Part shown: piece after piece, positions 10,803 through 18,708 of the stretch
Position numbering within the stretch: position 1 is the first letter of the stretch
Layout: every line of letters starts with the position of its first letter
From: Roseomonas sp. AR75
GTDB lineage: Bacteria > Pseudomonadota > Alphaproteobacteria > Acetobacterales > Acetobacteraceae
Direction of reading: 5' to 3'
Assembly: GCF_005222815.1 (NCBI RefSeq)
Contig: NZ_STGB01000005.1
Location: 744,001-808,000 of the forward strand
DNA length: 64,000 nucleotides
The notes under the pieces: generated by a model
Told to the model about the DNA's origin: nothing
The model's database searches: none
The model's input: only the letters and a program-made list of their open reading frames with translations
Made by a program: the position numbers and the translations under genes

Positions 10803-12030
10803 CGGCATCGTCCTGCGGAGCTGCGACGAGGAAGCCGGCCTGATCGCGCCGGAAGCGGCGCTGGCCCGCATCCTGGCCGGCATCGCGCCGGTCGCGCCGG
10901 TGGAGACGTGTGCGATCGCGGACTGCGCTGGCCGCATCCTGGCGGAGCCGGTCGTCGCACAGGTCAGCCTGCCGCCCTTCGACGCTGCGGCCATGGACGG
11001 CTTCGCGCTGACGGCGTGTGGCCTCGATTCCGGCGGACCTCTGCGCGTGGTCGCCCGCATCGCCGCCGGCGAGGCGCCCTGCCGCGCGCTTCGAAAGGGC
11101 GAGGCGGCGCGCGTGCTGACCGGCGCGCCGGTACCCGCAGGCACCGCCGCCGTGGTGATGGAGGAGCATGCCCGCTTGCGCGGCGACAGGCTGGAGGTGC
11201 TGCGCCAGGCGGAGCGCGGACAGAACATCCGTCGCCGGGGCGAGGATGTACGGCCGGGCATGCCGGCGCTGCCGCCGGGCCTGCGTCTCGGCGCACGGCA
11301 TGTCGCGCTGCTCGCCGCGCTCGGCGTCGCGCAGGTCCCGGTGCGGCGCAGGCTGCGCGTGGGTGTGCTGTCCAACGGTAACGAACTGCATGGCGGCGCG
11401 GTGCGCGACAGCAATCGCCCGATGCTGCTGGCGCTGCTGCGCGCGGCGGGTGCCGAGGCGTCCGACCTCGGCCTCGTGCGGGACGATGCGGGCGCGCTTG
11501 CCACGGCGCTGCGGGATGCCGCGGCGCAGGCCGATCTGATCGTCACATCCGGCGGCATCTCCGGCAGCGATGCCGATCACCTCGCCCACGCTCTCCGGCG
11601 CGCGGGCGGCGTGGTGGAGACGCTGCATCTGGCGCAGAAGCCGGGCAAGCCGCTGGCGCATGGCTGTTTGGGCGCGGCGCGCTGCCTGCTGCTGCCGGGC
11701 AACCCGGTGGCGGCCTTCGTCGCGATGACGACGCTCGGCCTGCCGCTGCTGTCCTTGCTGGCCGGCGAGGACGCGCGGCCGGCGCGCCTGCAGCCGGGCG
11801 TGATGGCGCAGGGTCTGCGCCGCCGCGCAGGGCGCTGCGAATACCGCCCGGCACGCATCCTCGGCGCCGACGCGCTGGGCCGCCCGGTGCTGGAGCCGCT
11901 GGGTCGCGGCGGCTCGGCCAGCCTGCTGCCGCTCGGCGGGGCCGATGGCCTGCTCCGCATCGCGGCGGAAACGGCGTGGCTCCCGGCGGGCGCCGCCGTC
12001 GGCTTCCTGCCCTTCCCCGCCGGCGGCTGA
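10795..12030 (+). CDS. moeA: Molybdopterin molybdenumtransferase MoeA
   Basis: 411 residues from the ATG at 10795, which overlaps the preceding gene; the open frame extends further 5' but without homology. It inserts molybdate into adenylylated molybdopterin during Moco synthesis. Family motifs are seen in order: AAMDGFALT, VLTGAPVPAGTAAVVM, RRRGEDV, GVLSNGNEL, TSGGISGSDADHL, QKPGKPLAHG and LLPGNPVAAFV. The usual SVGD of the TSGGVSVGD motif reads SGSD here. A moeA inside a nar operon makes sense because NarG needs the molybdenum cofactor. A genomic second copy cannot be assessed. Confidence 0.95.
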   Translation: MPDGIVLRSCDEEAGLIAPEAALARILAGIAPVAPVETCAIADCAGRILAEPVVAQVSLPPFDAAAMDGFALTACGLDSGGPLRVVARIAAGEAPCRALRKGEAARVLTGAPVPAGTAAVVMEEHARLRGDRLEVLRQAERGQNIRRRGEDVRPGMPALPPGLRLGARHVALLAALGVAQVPVRRRLRVGVLSNGNELHGGAVRDSNRPMLLALLRAAGAEASDLGLVRDDAGALATALRDAAAQADLIVTSGGISGSDADHLAHALRRAGGVVETLHLAQKPGKPLAHGCLGAARCLLLPGNPVAAFVAMTTLGLPLLSLLAGEDARPARLQPGVMAQGLRRRAGRCEYRPARILGADALGRPVLEPLGRGGSASLLPLGGADGLLRIAAETAWLPAGAAVGFLPFPAGG

Positions 12031-12031
12031 C

Positions 12032-12790
12032 ATGGCGCGCTTCGACACCGCCGCCGGCGCGGGCGGCGCGCTGCGGCGCCTGGTCGAGGGGTTCGACCGC
12101 TTCCGCGGCGTGCACTTCGAGAACGACCACGCCCTCTATGACAGCCTGCTGGAGGGCCAACGGCCGGAGGTGATGGTGATCGCCTGCTCCGACAGCCGCA
12201 CGGACCCGGCGATCATCTGCGGCGCGCAGCCGGGCGACCTGTTCGTCGTGCGCAACGTCGCCGCCCTGGTGCCGCCGCCCACCACCGACGGCGCGCCGCA
12301 CGGCACGGCGGCGGCGATCGAGTTCGGCGTGAAGGCGCTCGGCGTGCGGGAGGTGGTGGTGCTCGGGCATTCCTTCTGCGCCGGGGTGCGCTGCATGCTC
12401 GATCACGATCATGGCGGGCATCGCTTCGACTACGTCTCGGACTGGGTCGAGATCGCGCAGGAGGTGCGCAGGGAGATGGACGGGCTGGTGACGGAGGCCG
12501 AGCGCAGCCTTATCGCCCGCCGCGCCGAGCAGGCCTCGGTGCTGACCAGCCTGCGCCATCTCGCGGCCTATCCCTTCGTGGCGGAGCGCGTCGCGGCCGG
12601 CACGCTCGCGCTGCATGGCTGGTACTTCCATTTCGGCTGGGGCGTGCTGCAGGCCTCCGAAGGCCCGGACGGTCCCTTCCGGCAGCTCGATCCCGGCGAA
12701 ACGCCGCGCCCGGCCATCGGCGGCGAAGCCGGCTCGGCGCTGCTGCGTTCCGTCCGATCATCAGGGGCAGCCTGGAGGGATGGCGGATGA
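12032..12790 (+). CDS. Beta-class carbonic anhydrase
   Basis: 252 residues starting 1 base after the moeA stop. It interconverts CO2 and bicarbonate. Zinc ligands C52, H113 and C116 and the catalytic Asp/Arg pair D54/R56 are present (ACSDSRTDPAIICGAQPGDL; GHSFCAG). Length and motif order fit the plant-type bacterial beta family (CynT/Can). Its position in a nitrate respiration operon is unusual; a role in pH or bicarbonate supply during anaerobic growth is only a guess. The stop overlaps the next start by 4 bases. Confidence 0.94.
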   Translation: MARFDTAAGAGGALRRLVEGFDRFRGVHFENDHALYDSLLEGQRPEVMVIACSDSRTDPAIICGAQPGDLFVVRNVAALVPPPTTDGAPHGTAAAIEFGVKALGVREVVVLGHSFCAGVRCMLDHDHGGHRFDYVSDWVEIAQEVRREMDGLVTEAERSLIARRAEQASVLTSLRHLAAYPFVAERVAAGTLALHGWYFHFGWGVLQASEGPDGPFRQLDPGETPRPAIGGEAGSALLRSVRSSGAAWRDGG

Positions 12791-13134
12791 CGGATGCAGG
12801 CGAGTTGCCCGGCGCGGCCGGCGACGTGGCGGCGCGCTACCCGGAGCTTTGGCGCGCCTTCGCCGCGCTCGGCAAGGCGGCGGCGGAGGCCGGGCCGGTC
12901 GAAGGCCAGGCCTTGCGCCTGGTGAAGCTGGCGCTGGCCATCGGCGCAGGGTCGGAAGGCGCGGTGCATTCGCACTGCCGGCGCGCCCTCGAGCAGGGCA
13001 TCGCGCCCGATGCGCTGAAGCAGGTCGCGCTGCTCGCGATCCCCACCCTCGGCTTCCCGCGCGCGGTCGCGGCGCTGACCTGGGTCGAGGATGTCACCGG
13101 GCCGGAAGCGCGACGTCCTCCCGCAGAGGTGTGA
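12787..13134 (+). CDS. Carboxymuconolactone decarboxylase (AhpD-like fold) family protein
   Basis: 115 residues, coupled by an ATGA overlap to the carbonic anhydrase gene. The central helix EGAVHSHCRRALEQG and the following AIPTLGFPRAVAALTW match the CMD family. Only one cysteine is present where AhpD-type peroxidase partners have CxxC, so a disulphide reductase function is unlikely. CMD relatives of this kind have no settled role. It appears to be the last gene of the nar operon; the next gene converges from the other strand 12 bases later. Confidence 0.8.
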   Translation: MTDAGELPGAAGDVAARYPELWRAFAALGKAAAEAGPVEGQALRLVKLALAIGAGSEGAVHSHCRRALEQGIAPDALKQVALLAIPTLGFPRAVAALTWVEDVTGPEARRPPAEV

Positions 13135-13146
13135 AGACGCGGCGCG

Positions 13147-13842
13147 TCAGGGCGGCAGCGGCGAGACGCCGAGCACCGGCGCATGCAGGTGCAGCAGCAC
13201 GAGCCAGAGCAGAAGGCCTGCGCCAAGCCGTGCGAGGCTCGGCCGACCGGCGGGACGCCAGCGTCCCCCGAGCAGCGCGGCGAAGGGCCACAGGGAGGTC
13301 CGCGCGGCAAGCCCTGCCCACGCCGCTTCCCCCATCTGCCGCCGCTTCCGCCGGTCGATGATCCGCATGCCCAGCAGCGCGAAGCCGGCGAAGCTGCCGA
13401 ACATCAGGACATGCGCCAGGCTGCCATTCGCCAGCGCATGCGCGCCGGCCCAGAGGGCGAGCGCGAGCAGCAGCGGGTGCCGCGCCACGCCGGCGATGCC
13501 CGGCCGTGCCGGGTCGAATCCGTGGGCGTCGCCGCCGAAGGACAGCGGGTTCGGCGCCCCGAGCGAAGCGGCGATCAGCAGGCAGGCGACGGGCATGACG
13601 AGGTTGACCAGCCAGGCCTGCCAGGCGGCGTAGGGCCAGAGCAGCACGGGGGGCGCATGCGCCGCCTCGATGACAAGCCATGCCAGCAGCGCGAGCGAAG
13701 CGGCGCTGTAGGCCGCGACGTAGCCGCGCTCACCCAGCCGGCGTACCAGCTTCCCTCGCACCGCCGGCCGCGCCGGAATGGCGTGGGAGAGCAGGAAGGC
13801 CACGAAGGCCGCGGCGAAGCCACCCCACCCGGCCATGTTCAC
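13147..13842 (-). CDS. nnrU: NnrU family membrane protein
   Basis: 231 residues, GTG start (an ATG two codons in, at 13836, is possible). It has six or so hydrophobic helices. The family pattern is seen in FLLSHAIPARPAVRGKLV, LGERGYVAAYSAASL, ARHPLLLALALWAGAHALANG and FAGFALLG. NnrU is known from denitrification clusters (Rhodobacter, Pseudomonas) and is linked to nitrite/NO reduction, with no enzymatic role established; it is related to the NnrU/isoprenylcysteine methyltransferase-like membrane proteins. It follows nnrS on the same strand. Confidence 0.92.
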   Translation of the reverse strand: MNMAGWGGFAAAFVAFLLSHAIPARPAVRGKLVRRLGERGYVAAYSAASLALLAWLVIEAAHAPPVLLWPYAAWQAWLVNLVMPVACLLIAASLGAPNPLSFGGDAHGFDPARPGIAGVARHPLLLALALWAGAHALANGSLAHVLMFGSFAGFALLGMRIIDRRKRRQMGEAAWAGLAARTSLWPFAALLGGRWRPAGRPSLARLGAGLLLWLVLLHLHAPVLGVSPLPP

Positions 13843-13917
13843 GCAGCCCTGTTCAGCCGCCCTGCGGGCGCAAGGCGACGCATGAAGCGGGGGCGGTCTC
13901 CCGCCGCCTTCGGGCGC

Positions 13918-15135
13918 TCATCCCGGCTTTCCATCGGCGCGCGGTGCCAGCAGCATGGGCATGTAGATGCCGAGGAACAGGCCGAAGGCCAGCAGCCAGC
14001 AGGAACCCGCGAGGACGAGCGGCACCAGCCGGCTGTCGGTCAGCGCAGGGCCAAAGGCGCGGACCAGCGCGGCGATCGCGACCAGGGCATAGGCCGCGAC
14101 GGTCGCCGGCCCGGCGACCAGGTGGCGCCCGGTATGCCCGAGCGTCGCGCGGGTCATCACCGCCATGATCATCAGCGCGAGCGCGCCGGCGCCCTGCAGG
14201 TGCAGCCAGTGGACGGCCCAATCCGCCCCCGCCAACAGCCAGGCCGCCTTGGTGGCCAGTGCGAGCGCCACGAAGCCGTAGGCGAGGTGCAGCACCCAGA
14301 GGAGCGGCTGGCCGAGCGTCCGCAGGCCGTGCCAGCGCGAGAGGCGGAGCACCACCAGCACCGCGGCCAGCGCCGCGACGCCGCCCGCCGGCGCGCTGTC
14401 CGGCGCCGCCAGATCCACGAGCACCACGGCGGCCAGCGCAAGCAGCGCCGCGGCATCGACGCCCGGCAGCGGCTGCGGCTCCGCAGGCCTGCCGGTCTTG
14501 CGCAGCGCGTTGAGCGTGAAGGAGGGGATGATGCGTCCACCGATCAGGCCGACCAGCAACAGCGCGACATCCGCCATGAGGAGTTGCCCGGCGCGCCATG
14601 TCCCGTCCCACCACCCGGCAGCCTCGCCCAGCATGAGAAGGTCGCCGGCCCAGAAGCACAGCACGAGGATGGGCGGGCCGAACAGCCGTGCGCTGCGCGC
14701 AGCGACGAGGGCCGGCAGCACAAGCAGCAGCGTCGCGGGGATGGCGGCGAGCGCGACCGGCGCGGCGATGCCGGGCGGCACCGGCGATCCCGGCAGCAGC
14801 GCAAGGCGCCCGGCGACGAACAGCGCAACCAGGCCGACCAGCGGCCAGCCGGCATAGCCGCGCCGCGCGGTCCAGTTCGGCACGGCGGTCAGCACGAAGC
14901 CGATCATGGCCGCCCCGACGAAGCCGGCCAGCATCTCGTGGGCATGCCAGCGGATCAGCGGCAGCGGATGGTCCGGCGCATCGAGACCCGTGAGCACCGC
15001 AAGCCAGAGACCCACGCCGAGCGGTGCCCAGAGGCCGGCCAGCAGGAAGAACGGGCGAAAGCCGTGGCCGAACAGCGGCAGGCGCGCCACACGGGCAGGC
15101 GCGCCGTTCCCGGCTCGGATGATGGCGGCGTTCAT
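13918..15135 (-). CDS. nnrS: NnrS haem-copper NO-stress membrane protein
   Basis: 405 residues from the ATG at 15135, which overlaps the stop of the haemoglobin gene (ATGA). About twelve hydrophobic helices are visible. The N-terminal motif LFGHGFRPFFLLAG and the next helices (RWHAHEMLAGFVGAAMIGF, TAVPNWT) are diagnostic of NnrS. The family contains haem and copper and protects against NO, as shown in Vibrio and Rhodobacter, and is commonly under NsrR or NnrR control. It is the middle gene of the set haemoglobin-nnrS-nnrU transcribed away from the Rrf2 gene. Confidence 0.95.
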   Translation of the reverse strand: MNAAIIRAGNGAPARVARLPLFGHGFRPFFLLAGLWAPLGVGLWLAVLTGLDAPDHPLPLIRWHAHEMLAGFVGAAMIGFVLTAVPNWTARRGYAGWPLVGLVALFVAGRLALLPGSPVPPGIAAPVALAAIPATLLLVLPALVAARSARLFGPPILVLCFWAGDLLMLGEAAGWWDGTWRAGQLLMADVALLLVGLIGGRIIPSFTLNALRKTGRPAEPQPLPGVDAAALLALAAVVLVDLAAPDSAPAGGVAALAAVLVVLRLSRWHGLRTLGQPLLWVLHLAYGFVALALATKAAWLLAGADWAVHWLHLQGAGALALMIMAVMTRATLGHTGRHLVAGPATVAAYALVAIAALVRAFGPALTDSRLVPLVLAGSCWLLAFGLFLGIYMPMLLAPRADGKPG

Positions 15136-15596
15136 GCGGGCTGTCCTTGCGCCGTCGGGCGCGGTGTCGCGGGGAGCGGGAGGGGAAGAAGCCCCATCTC
15201 CAGGCTGCGGGCGATGCGCCGGGCGCGTTCGAGCATGTGCTCGGCGCCCTGCGGCGTCAGTTCGGCACCCGCCACCTGCTCGAACAGCGCGAGCCAGCGA
15301 CGGAAATGCGCGGGTTGCAGCGCGAGATGCGCATGCGCCTGCATCGGTTGGCCGTGATAGTCGCCGGTCATCAGGGCGACCGAGCACCAGAAGCGCGTGA
15401 TCACCGCGATGTGGCGCTCCCAGTCGGCCACGCCGGCGAAGGCAGGCCCAAGCAGCGTGTCCTGCCGGGCCGCGCCATAGAAGGCGCGCAGGAAGCGCTC
15501 GATGGCGGCGGGGTCCAGGCCGGTCCGCGCCGTCACGGCGACGGAGAGGGCGGCGCGACGCTCGGCGCTTTCTGGGATGGGTGTGGAGGCGAGCAA
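15132..15596 (-). CDS. Group III truncated haemoglobin
   Basis: About 154 residues from a TTG start at 15596, chosen because GGAG precedes it by 8 bases. A GTG at 15536 would give a 134-residue protein closer to the usual family length. The motif HIAVITRFWCSVALMTGDYHG, followed by PMQAHAHLALQPAHFRRW, is typical of group III; H88 is the likely proximal haem ligand. These globins bind O2/NO and are often co-regulated with NO detoxification genes. The preferred TTG start lies at the edge of the first inverted-repeat operator, so repressor binding would sit directly on its start region. Confidence 0.9.
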   Translation of the reverse strand: MLASTPIPESAERRAALSVAVTARTGLDPAAIERFLRAFYGAARQDTLLGPAFAGVADWERHIAVITRFWCSVALMTGDYHGQPMQAHAHLALQPAHFRRWLALFEQVAGAELTPQGAEHMLERARRIARSLEMGLLPLPLPATPRPTAQGQPA

Positions 15597-15618
15597 ATTG
15601 GTATCTCCAATGCCAATT
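15596..15618. promoter_or_regulatory. Inverted-repeat operator 1, at the haemoglobin start
   Basis: Arms AATTGGTAT and ATGCCAATT pair at 8 of 9 positions around the 5-base spacer CTCCA. It lies just upstream of and touching the TTG start of the haemoglobin-nnrS-nnrU set. Together with the second copy 37 bp away it forms a tandem pair in the short gap shared with the divergent Rrf2 gene. Binding of the Rrf2 protein is inferred. Confidence 0.75.
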
Positions 15619-15632
15619 ACCTTCAGCCCAAA

Positions 15633-15655
15633 ATATGGTATCGTCAATACCAATT
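15633..15655. promoter_or_regulatory. Inverted-repeat operator 2, at the Rrf2 gene start
   Basis: Arms ATATGGTAT and ATACCAATT pair at 8 of 9 positions around the spacer CGTCA. Its layout is identical to operator 1 (TTGGTAT or TATGGTAT, 5 bases, ATRCCAATT). It ends one base before the ATG of the Rrf2 gene, which suits autoregulation and suggests a very short or absent leader. Confidence 0.75.
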
Positions 15656-15656
15656 T

Positions 15657-16115
15657 ATGGAGCTCGCCCGCTTGCGCCTGCTCGCCTCCACCGACTTTGC
15701 GCTCCGCGTGCTGATGCGTCTCGGTGCCGACCCGGCCCGGCATCGCAGCACCGAGACCCTGGCGGCCGATATCGGCGTGCCGCGCAACCATCTCCACAAG
15801 ATCGTGCAGGACCTGGCGGAAGCCGGGCTCGTCCGCACGCTGCGTGGCGCGCGCGGCGGCGTCATGCTCGCGAAGTCGCCGGGTGAGATCAGCGTCGGCG
15901 CGGTCGTGCGCCGGCTCGAGCGGGGCCAGGCGCTGGTGGAATGTTTCCGCCCGGATGGCGGTGCCTGCTGCCTGGCGCCGGACTGCCGATTGCGCAACGT
16001 GCTGTGGCGGGCGCGCGAGGCCTTCCTGGCGGAGCTGGACGCGACGACGCTGGCGGCATGCGTGGCGCCACCACGGCCGATGCCGCAGGCCGTCGGCGAC
16101 GACGCGGCGCCCTGA
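15657..16115 (+). CDS. nsrR: Rrf2-family regulator, NsrR-like nitric-oxide sensor
   Basis: 152 residues from the ATG at 15657. It has an N-terminal winged helix (TDFALRVLMRLGA; IGVPRNHLHKIVQDLAEAGLVRTLRGARGGVML) and a cysteine-rich cluster-binding segment, C96, C104, C105 and C110 (ECFRPDGGACCLAPDCRLRNVLW). This fits NsrR, which represses through a [Fe-S] cluster that NO destroys. It is divergent from haemoglobin-nnrS-nnrU, the classic NsrR target set, with the two inverted repeats between. IscR or RirA is less likely given the cysteine spacing and the neighbours. Confidence 0.87.
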   Translation: MELARLRLLASTDFALRVLMRLGADPARHRSTETLAADIGVPRNHLHKIVQDLAEAGLVRTLRGARGGVMLAKSPGEISVGAVVRRLERGQALVECFRPDGGACCLAPDCRLRNVLWRAREAFLAELDATTLAACVAPPRPMPQAVGDDAAP

Positions 16116-16304
16116 CCGCCGCGCCGTCCGGGACAATTTCGCCGCATGGAAACCATCGTCGTCACAGGGCGCTAGCAACCATCGGCGGTACGGCCGCGGC
16201 GCGTGATCGCCGCACGTCGCGCCCGTGCCGGGTCGCGTGCGCGTGCCGACCAGCCATGGGACGGCGCGGATGCGCGGCGGGGTTGGAGGCGGTGAGGGGG
16301 CGCA

Positions 16305-17018
16305 ATGGGCACGGAGTTCTGGAGCCGGATCTACTGCGGCCCTGCGCCCGATCCGTCGGAAATCTGGCTGCGCTGGAATCTCGACCCGGCGGTGCTTCTG
16401 GGCCTCCTGGTCCTCGCATGCGCGGTCGGCCGGCGCCGACCCGGCGCAATAGCGGTGGCGGTGCTTGCCGTGGCCTTTGTCTCGCCGCTCTGCGCGCTGT
16501 CCGCGTCGCTGTTCTCGGCACGCGTCGTCCACCACATCCTGCTGGTCGCGGCCGCCGCGCCGCTTCTCGCGCTTGCCTGGCCGTCGCGCGCGGCGGGATC
16601 GCTGGCGCTGCCCTTCGTGGTTTCCACCGTGGTGCTCTGGGCCTGGCACGTGCCGCGCGCCTACGATCTCGCGCTGTCCTTCGTGCCGGCCTACTGGGCG
16701 ATGCAGGTCTCGCTGCTCGTCACCGCAACGGCGTTCTGGCGCGCCGTGCTTCATCCGCAACAGGCCGGCGGGCACGCGCTTCTGCTCATCCTTGGCGGCT
16801 ATGTGCAGATGGCGCTGCTCGGCGCGCTGCTCACCTTCGCACCGCAGCCGCTCTACGCGATCCACGCGATCGCGCCGCTGGATTGGGGCCTGTGGCCGCT
16901 GCAGGACCAGCAGCTCGGCGGGCTTCTGATGTGGGTACCTGCAGGCCTGCTCTACATGGGTTGGGGCGCGGCCGTGGCACGGCGCGCATGGCTGTCCGCG
17001 GAAGGACGCCCGGCGTGA
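16305..17018 (+). CDS. CtaG-type (caa3) cytochrome oxidase assembly membrane protein
   Basis: 237 residues, seven hydrophobic helices. Features of the caa3-CtaG family are the histidine pair in SARVVHHILLVAAAAPLLAL, the WHVPRAYDLAL segment, and the final helix LLMWVPAGLLYMGWG. Members are needed for assembly of the CuB centre of haem-copper oxidases in Gram-positive bacteria and are common beside oxidase genes in alphaproteobacteria. The stop overlaps the next GTG start. The 189 bases between this gene and the Rrf2 gene show no recognisable element. Confidence 0.88.
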   Translation: MGTEFWSRIYCGPAPDPSEIWLRWNLDPAVLLGLLVLACAVGRRRPGAIAVAVLAVAFVSPLCALSASLFSARVVHHILLVAAAAPLLALAWPSRAAGSLALPFVVSTVVLWAWHVPRAYDLALSFVPAYWAMQVSLLVTATAFWRAVLHPQQAGGHALLLILGGYVQMALLGALLTFAPQPLYAIHAIAPLDWGLWPLQDQQLGGLLMWVPAGLLYMGWGAAVARRAWLSAEGRPA

Positions 17019-17527
17019 TCGCGTGGCTGGAGCCGATCATCCCGCATCTCAAGGCGCTGCATATCGTCGCGCTCGGCCTGTGGTGCGCGGGGCTGTTCGC
17101 CCTGCCGCTCATGCTCGCGCGGCACGACACGGCAACCGGCCAGGAGGACTACGCACGCATCCGCCGCGCCACGCATTACGGCTACGCCTTCGTGATCAGC
17201 CCCGCGGGCATCATCGCCATTGCGTCCGGGACGCTGCTCATCTTCCTGCGCGAGGTCTTCGTCCTGTGGATGTTCGCCAAGCTGGTGTTCGTGGCACTGC
17301 TCGTCGCCTTCCATGCCTGGGTCAGCTACGCCATCGTCGCCACGGCGGAGACGCCAGGCGCCCACACGCCGCCGGAGCCGCTCTGGCCGGCGCTGCTGCT
17401 GACGCTCACGATCCTCGTCATCCTGGCGCTCGTGCTCGGGAAGCCCGATCTCGACGGCATCCCGATGCCGGCCTGGCTGGAGCAGCCCTGGGACGTTCAG
17501 CTTCCCTTCGACGTGCCCAGCCGATAG
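17015..17527 (+). CDS. CopD-like four-helix membrane protein
   Basis: 170 residues, GTG start overlapping the ctaG-like stop (GTGA). It has four to five membrane helices with conserved-looking histidines (LKALHIVALGLWCAGLFALPLML; RRATHYGYAFVISPAGIIAI; FHAWVSYAIV). This resembles the CopD/HemJ-like cytochrome-b-fold family found beside oxidase and copper genes. Its role is probably copper or haem handling for the neighbouring oxidase, which is inference. Its last 31 bases overlap the 3' end of the convergent DUF2231 gene. Confidence 0.72.
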   Translation: MIAWLEPIIPHLKALHIVALGLWCAGLFALPLMLARHDTATGQEDYARIRRATHYGYAFVISPAGIIAIASGTLLIFLREVFVLWMFAKLVFVALLVAFHAWVSYAIVATAETPGAHTPPEPLWPALLLTLTILVILALVLGKPDLDGIPMPAWLEQPWDVQLPFDVPSR

Positions 17528-18012
17528 TCGAAGACGAGCTTGCCCCCGTGCCATCCGGTCGCAGACACCACCAGCACGTTGAAGCCCGACAGCAGGATGC
17601 CGTAGGGCAGCACCGCTGCCTCGTAGCCCTGCATGCGATAGCCCCAGTTCGCGCCGAGCAGGGCCAGCAGCAGCACCGCGATGACGGCATGAGTCCAGGC
17701 CGGCGCGCGGATGCGGATGCCGCGCACCATCAGCAGCTCCATCGTCCCGGTGACGGCCGCCGCGAGCCCGAAGAGGAAGGCCGTGCCGGCGGCCCAGACG
17801 CCGGCGCGGGCCCAGAACTCGTCGCCCGAAAGCAAGTGAAGCGCATCCGCCCCGAAGGTGCAGAAGGTCAGCGCGACCGGGAAGGCCACGGTCATGGCGT
17901 GCAGCGGATGGCCCCAGAGTGCGATCCGCGATTCGGTGACCCCGTAGGCGGGGTGTTGCGCGATCGGGTCGGTCAGCTCGCTGCCGGTCTCCTGCCGCAT
18001 CTGCTGCGTCAT
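17497..18012 (-). CDS. DUF2231 family membrane protein
   Basis: 171 residues from the ATG at 18012; another in-frame ATG at 18021 sits too close to GGAGAG to be preferred. Four hydrophobic helices; the opening WGHPLHAMTVAFPVALTFCTFGADALHLLSG (seen as WGHPLHAMTVAFPVAL then TFCTFGADALHLL) is characteristic of DUF2231. The histidines suggest haem or metal binding. It is the only gene of the oxidase cluster on the minus strand, lies divergent to subunit II, and its function is not established. Confidence 0.8.
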   Translation of the reverse strand: MTQQMRQETGSELTDPIAQHPAYGVTESRIALWGHPLHAMTVAFPVALTFCTFGADALHLLSGDEFWARAGVWAAGTAFLFGLAAAVTGTMELLMVRGIRIRAPAWTHAVIAVLLLALLGANWGYRMQGYEAAVLPYGILLSGFNVLVVSATGWHGGKLVFDYRLGTSKGS

Positions 18013-18033
18013 CGCGACCATTCTCTCCGGCTG

Positions 18034-18708
18034 TTGATCGCAACCACAACACTGCCGGTGCTGGCCGGTTGCGCGGAGAGGCTCTCCGCGGTGCACCCGG
18101 CCGGCCCGGCCGCCGCAACGATCGCAACGCTGTGGTGGGTGATGCTGATCGGCGCGAGCGCCATCTTCCTTTTCGTCATGGTGCTGCTGGTCCTCGCCTT
18201 CCGCCGCGCGCCCGCGCCGCAGGCGCCGGCCGCGGAGCAGCGGCAGGAGCGGATCTGGATCGCGGCCCTCGGCCTCGGCTTCCCACTCGCGGTGCTGTCC
18301 TCGCTGCTCGCCTACGGTCTCGTCGTCGGCGAGCGGCTGCTACCGCGGCCGGCATCCGATGTGGTGACCGTCCGGGCGGAAGGGCGCCAATGGGCGTGGT
18401 CCTTCTCCTACGCCGATGCCCCCGGACGCATCACCGGCGACGTGCTCCATGTCCCCGCCGGGCGGCCGGTGGATGTGCAGATCACCTCGGCCGACGTGAT
18501 CCACAGCTTCTGGGTGCCGCGCCTGGCCGGCAAGCTCGACGCGATCCCAGGCCATGTGAACGTGCTGCGGATCGAAGCCTGGGCGCCTGGCGACTATGCC
18601 GGCGTCAACGCCGAGTACAACGGTCCCGGCTATCGGGGGCATGTCTTCACCGTGCGGGCGCATGACGAAGCGGGTTGGGGCCGCTTCCTGGCCGGTGGCG
18701 CGCCATGA
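18034..18708 (+). CDS. Haem-copper oxidase subunit II lacking the CuA cysteines
   Basis: About 224 residues. The start is uncertain: TTG at 18034 gives a short N-terminus reaching a lipobox (LPVLAGC), but CTG codons at 18001/18004 would give a better, charged signal. Two membrane helices are followed by the cupredoxin domain (EGRQWAWSFSYAD; TSADVIHSFWVPRLAGKLDAIPG). At the CuA site the usual CAExC pattern reads NAEYN (GVNAEYNGPGYRGH), so both cysteines are asparagine and CuA cannot form. This matches quinol-oxidase subunit II (CyoA-type SGPGFSG). It overlaps the subunit I start (ATGA). Confidence 0.85.
   Translation: MIATTTLPVLAGCAERLSAVHPAGPAAATIATLWWVMLIGASAIFLFVMVLLVLAFRRAPAPQAPAAEQRQERIWIAALGLGFPLAVLSSLLAYGLVVGERLLPRPASDVVTVRAEGRQWAWSFSYADAPGRITGDVLHVPAGRPVDVQITSADVIHSFWVPRLAGKLDAIPGHVNVLRIEAWAPGDYAGVNAEYNGPGYRGHVFTVRAHDEAGWGRFLAGGAP

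Noticed and set aside
15132..16865. Long minus-strand frame extending the haemoglobin upstream across the Rrf2 gene
   Set aside because: Homology to group III globins is confined to the last about 150 codons; upstream part is antisense to the Rrf2 gene.
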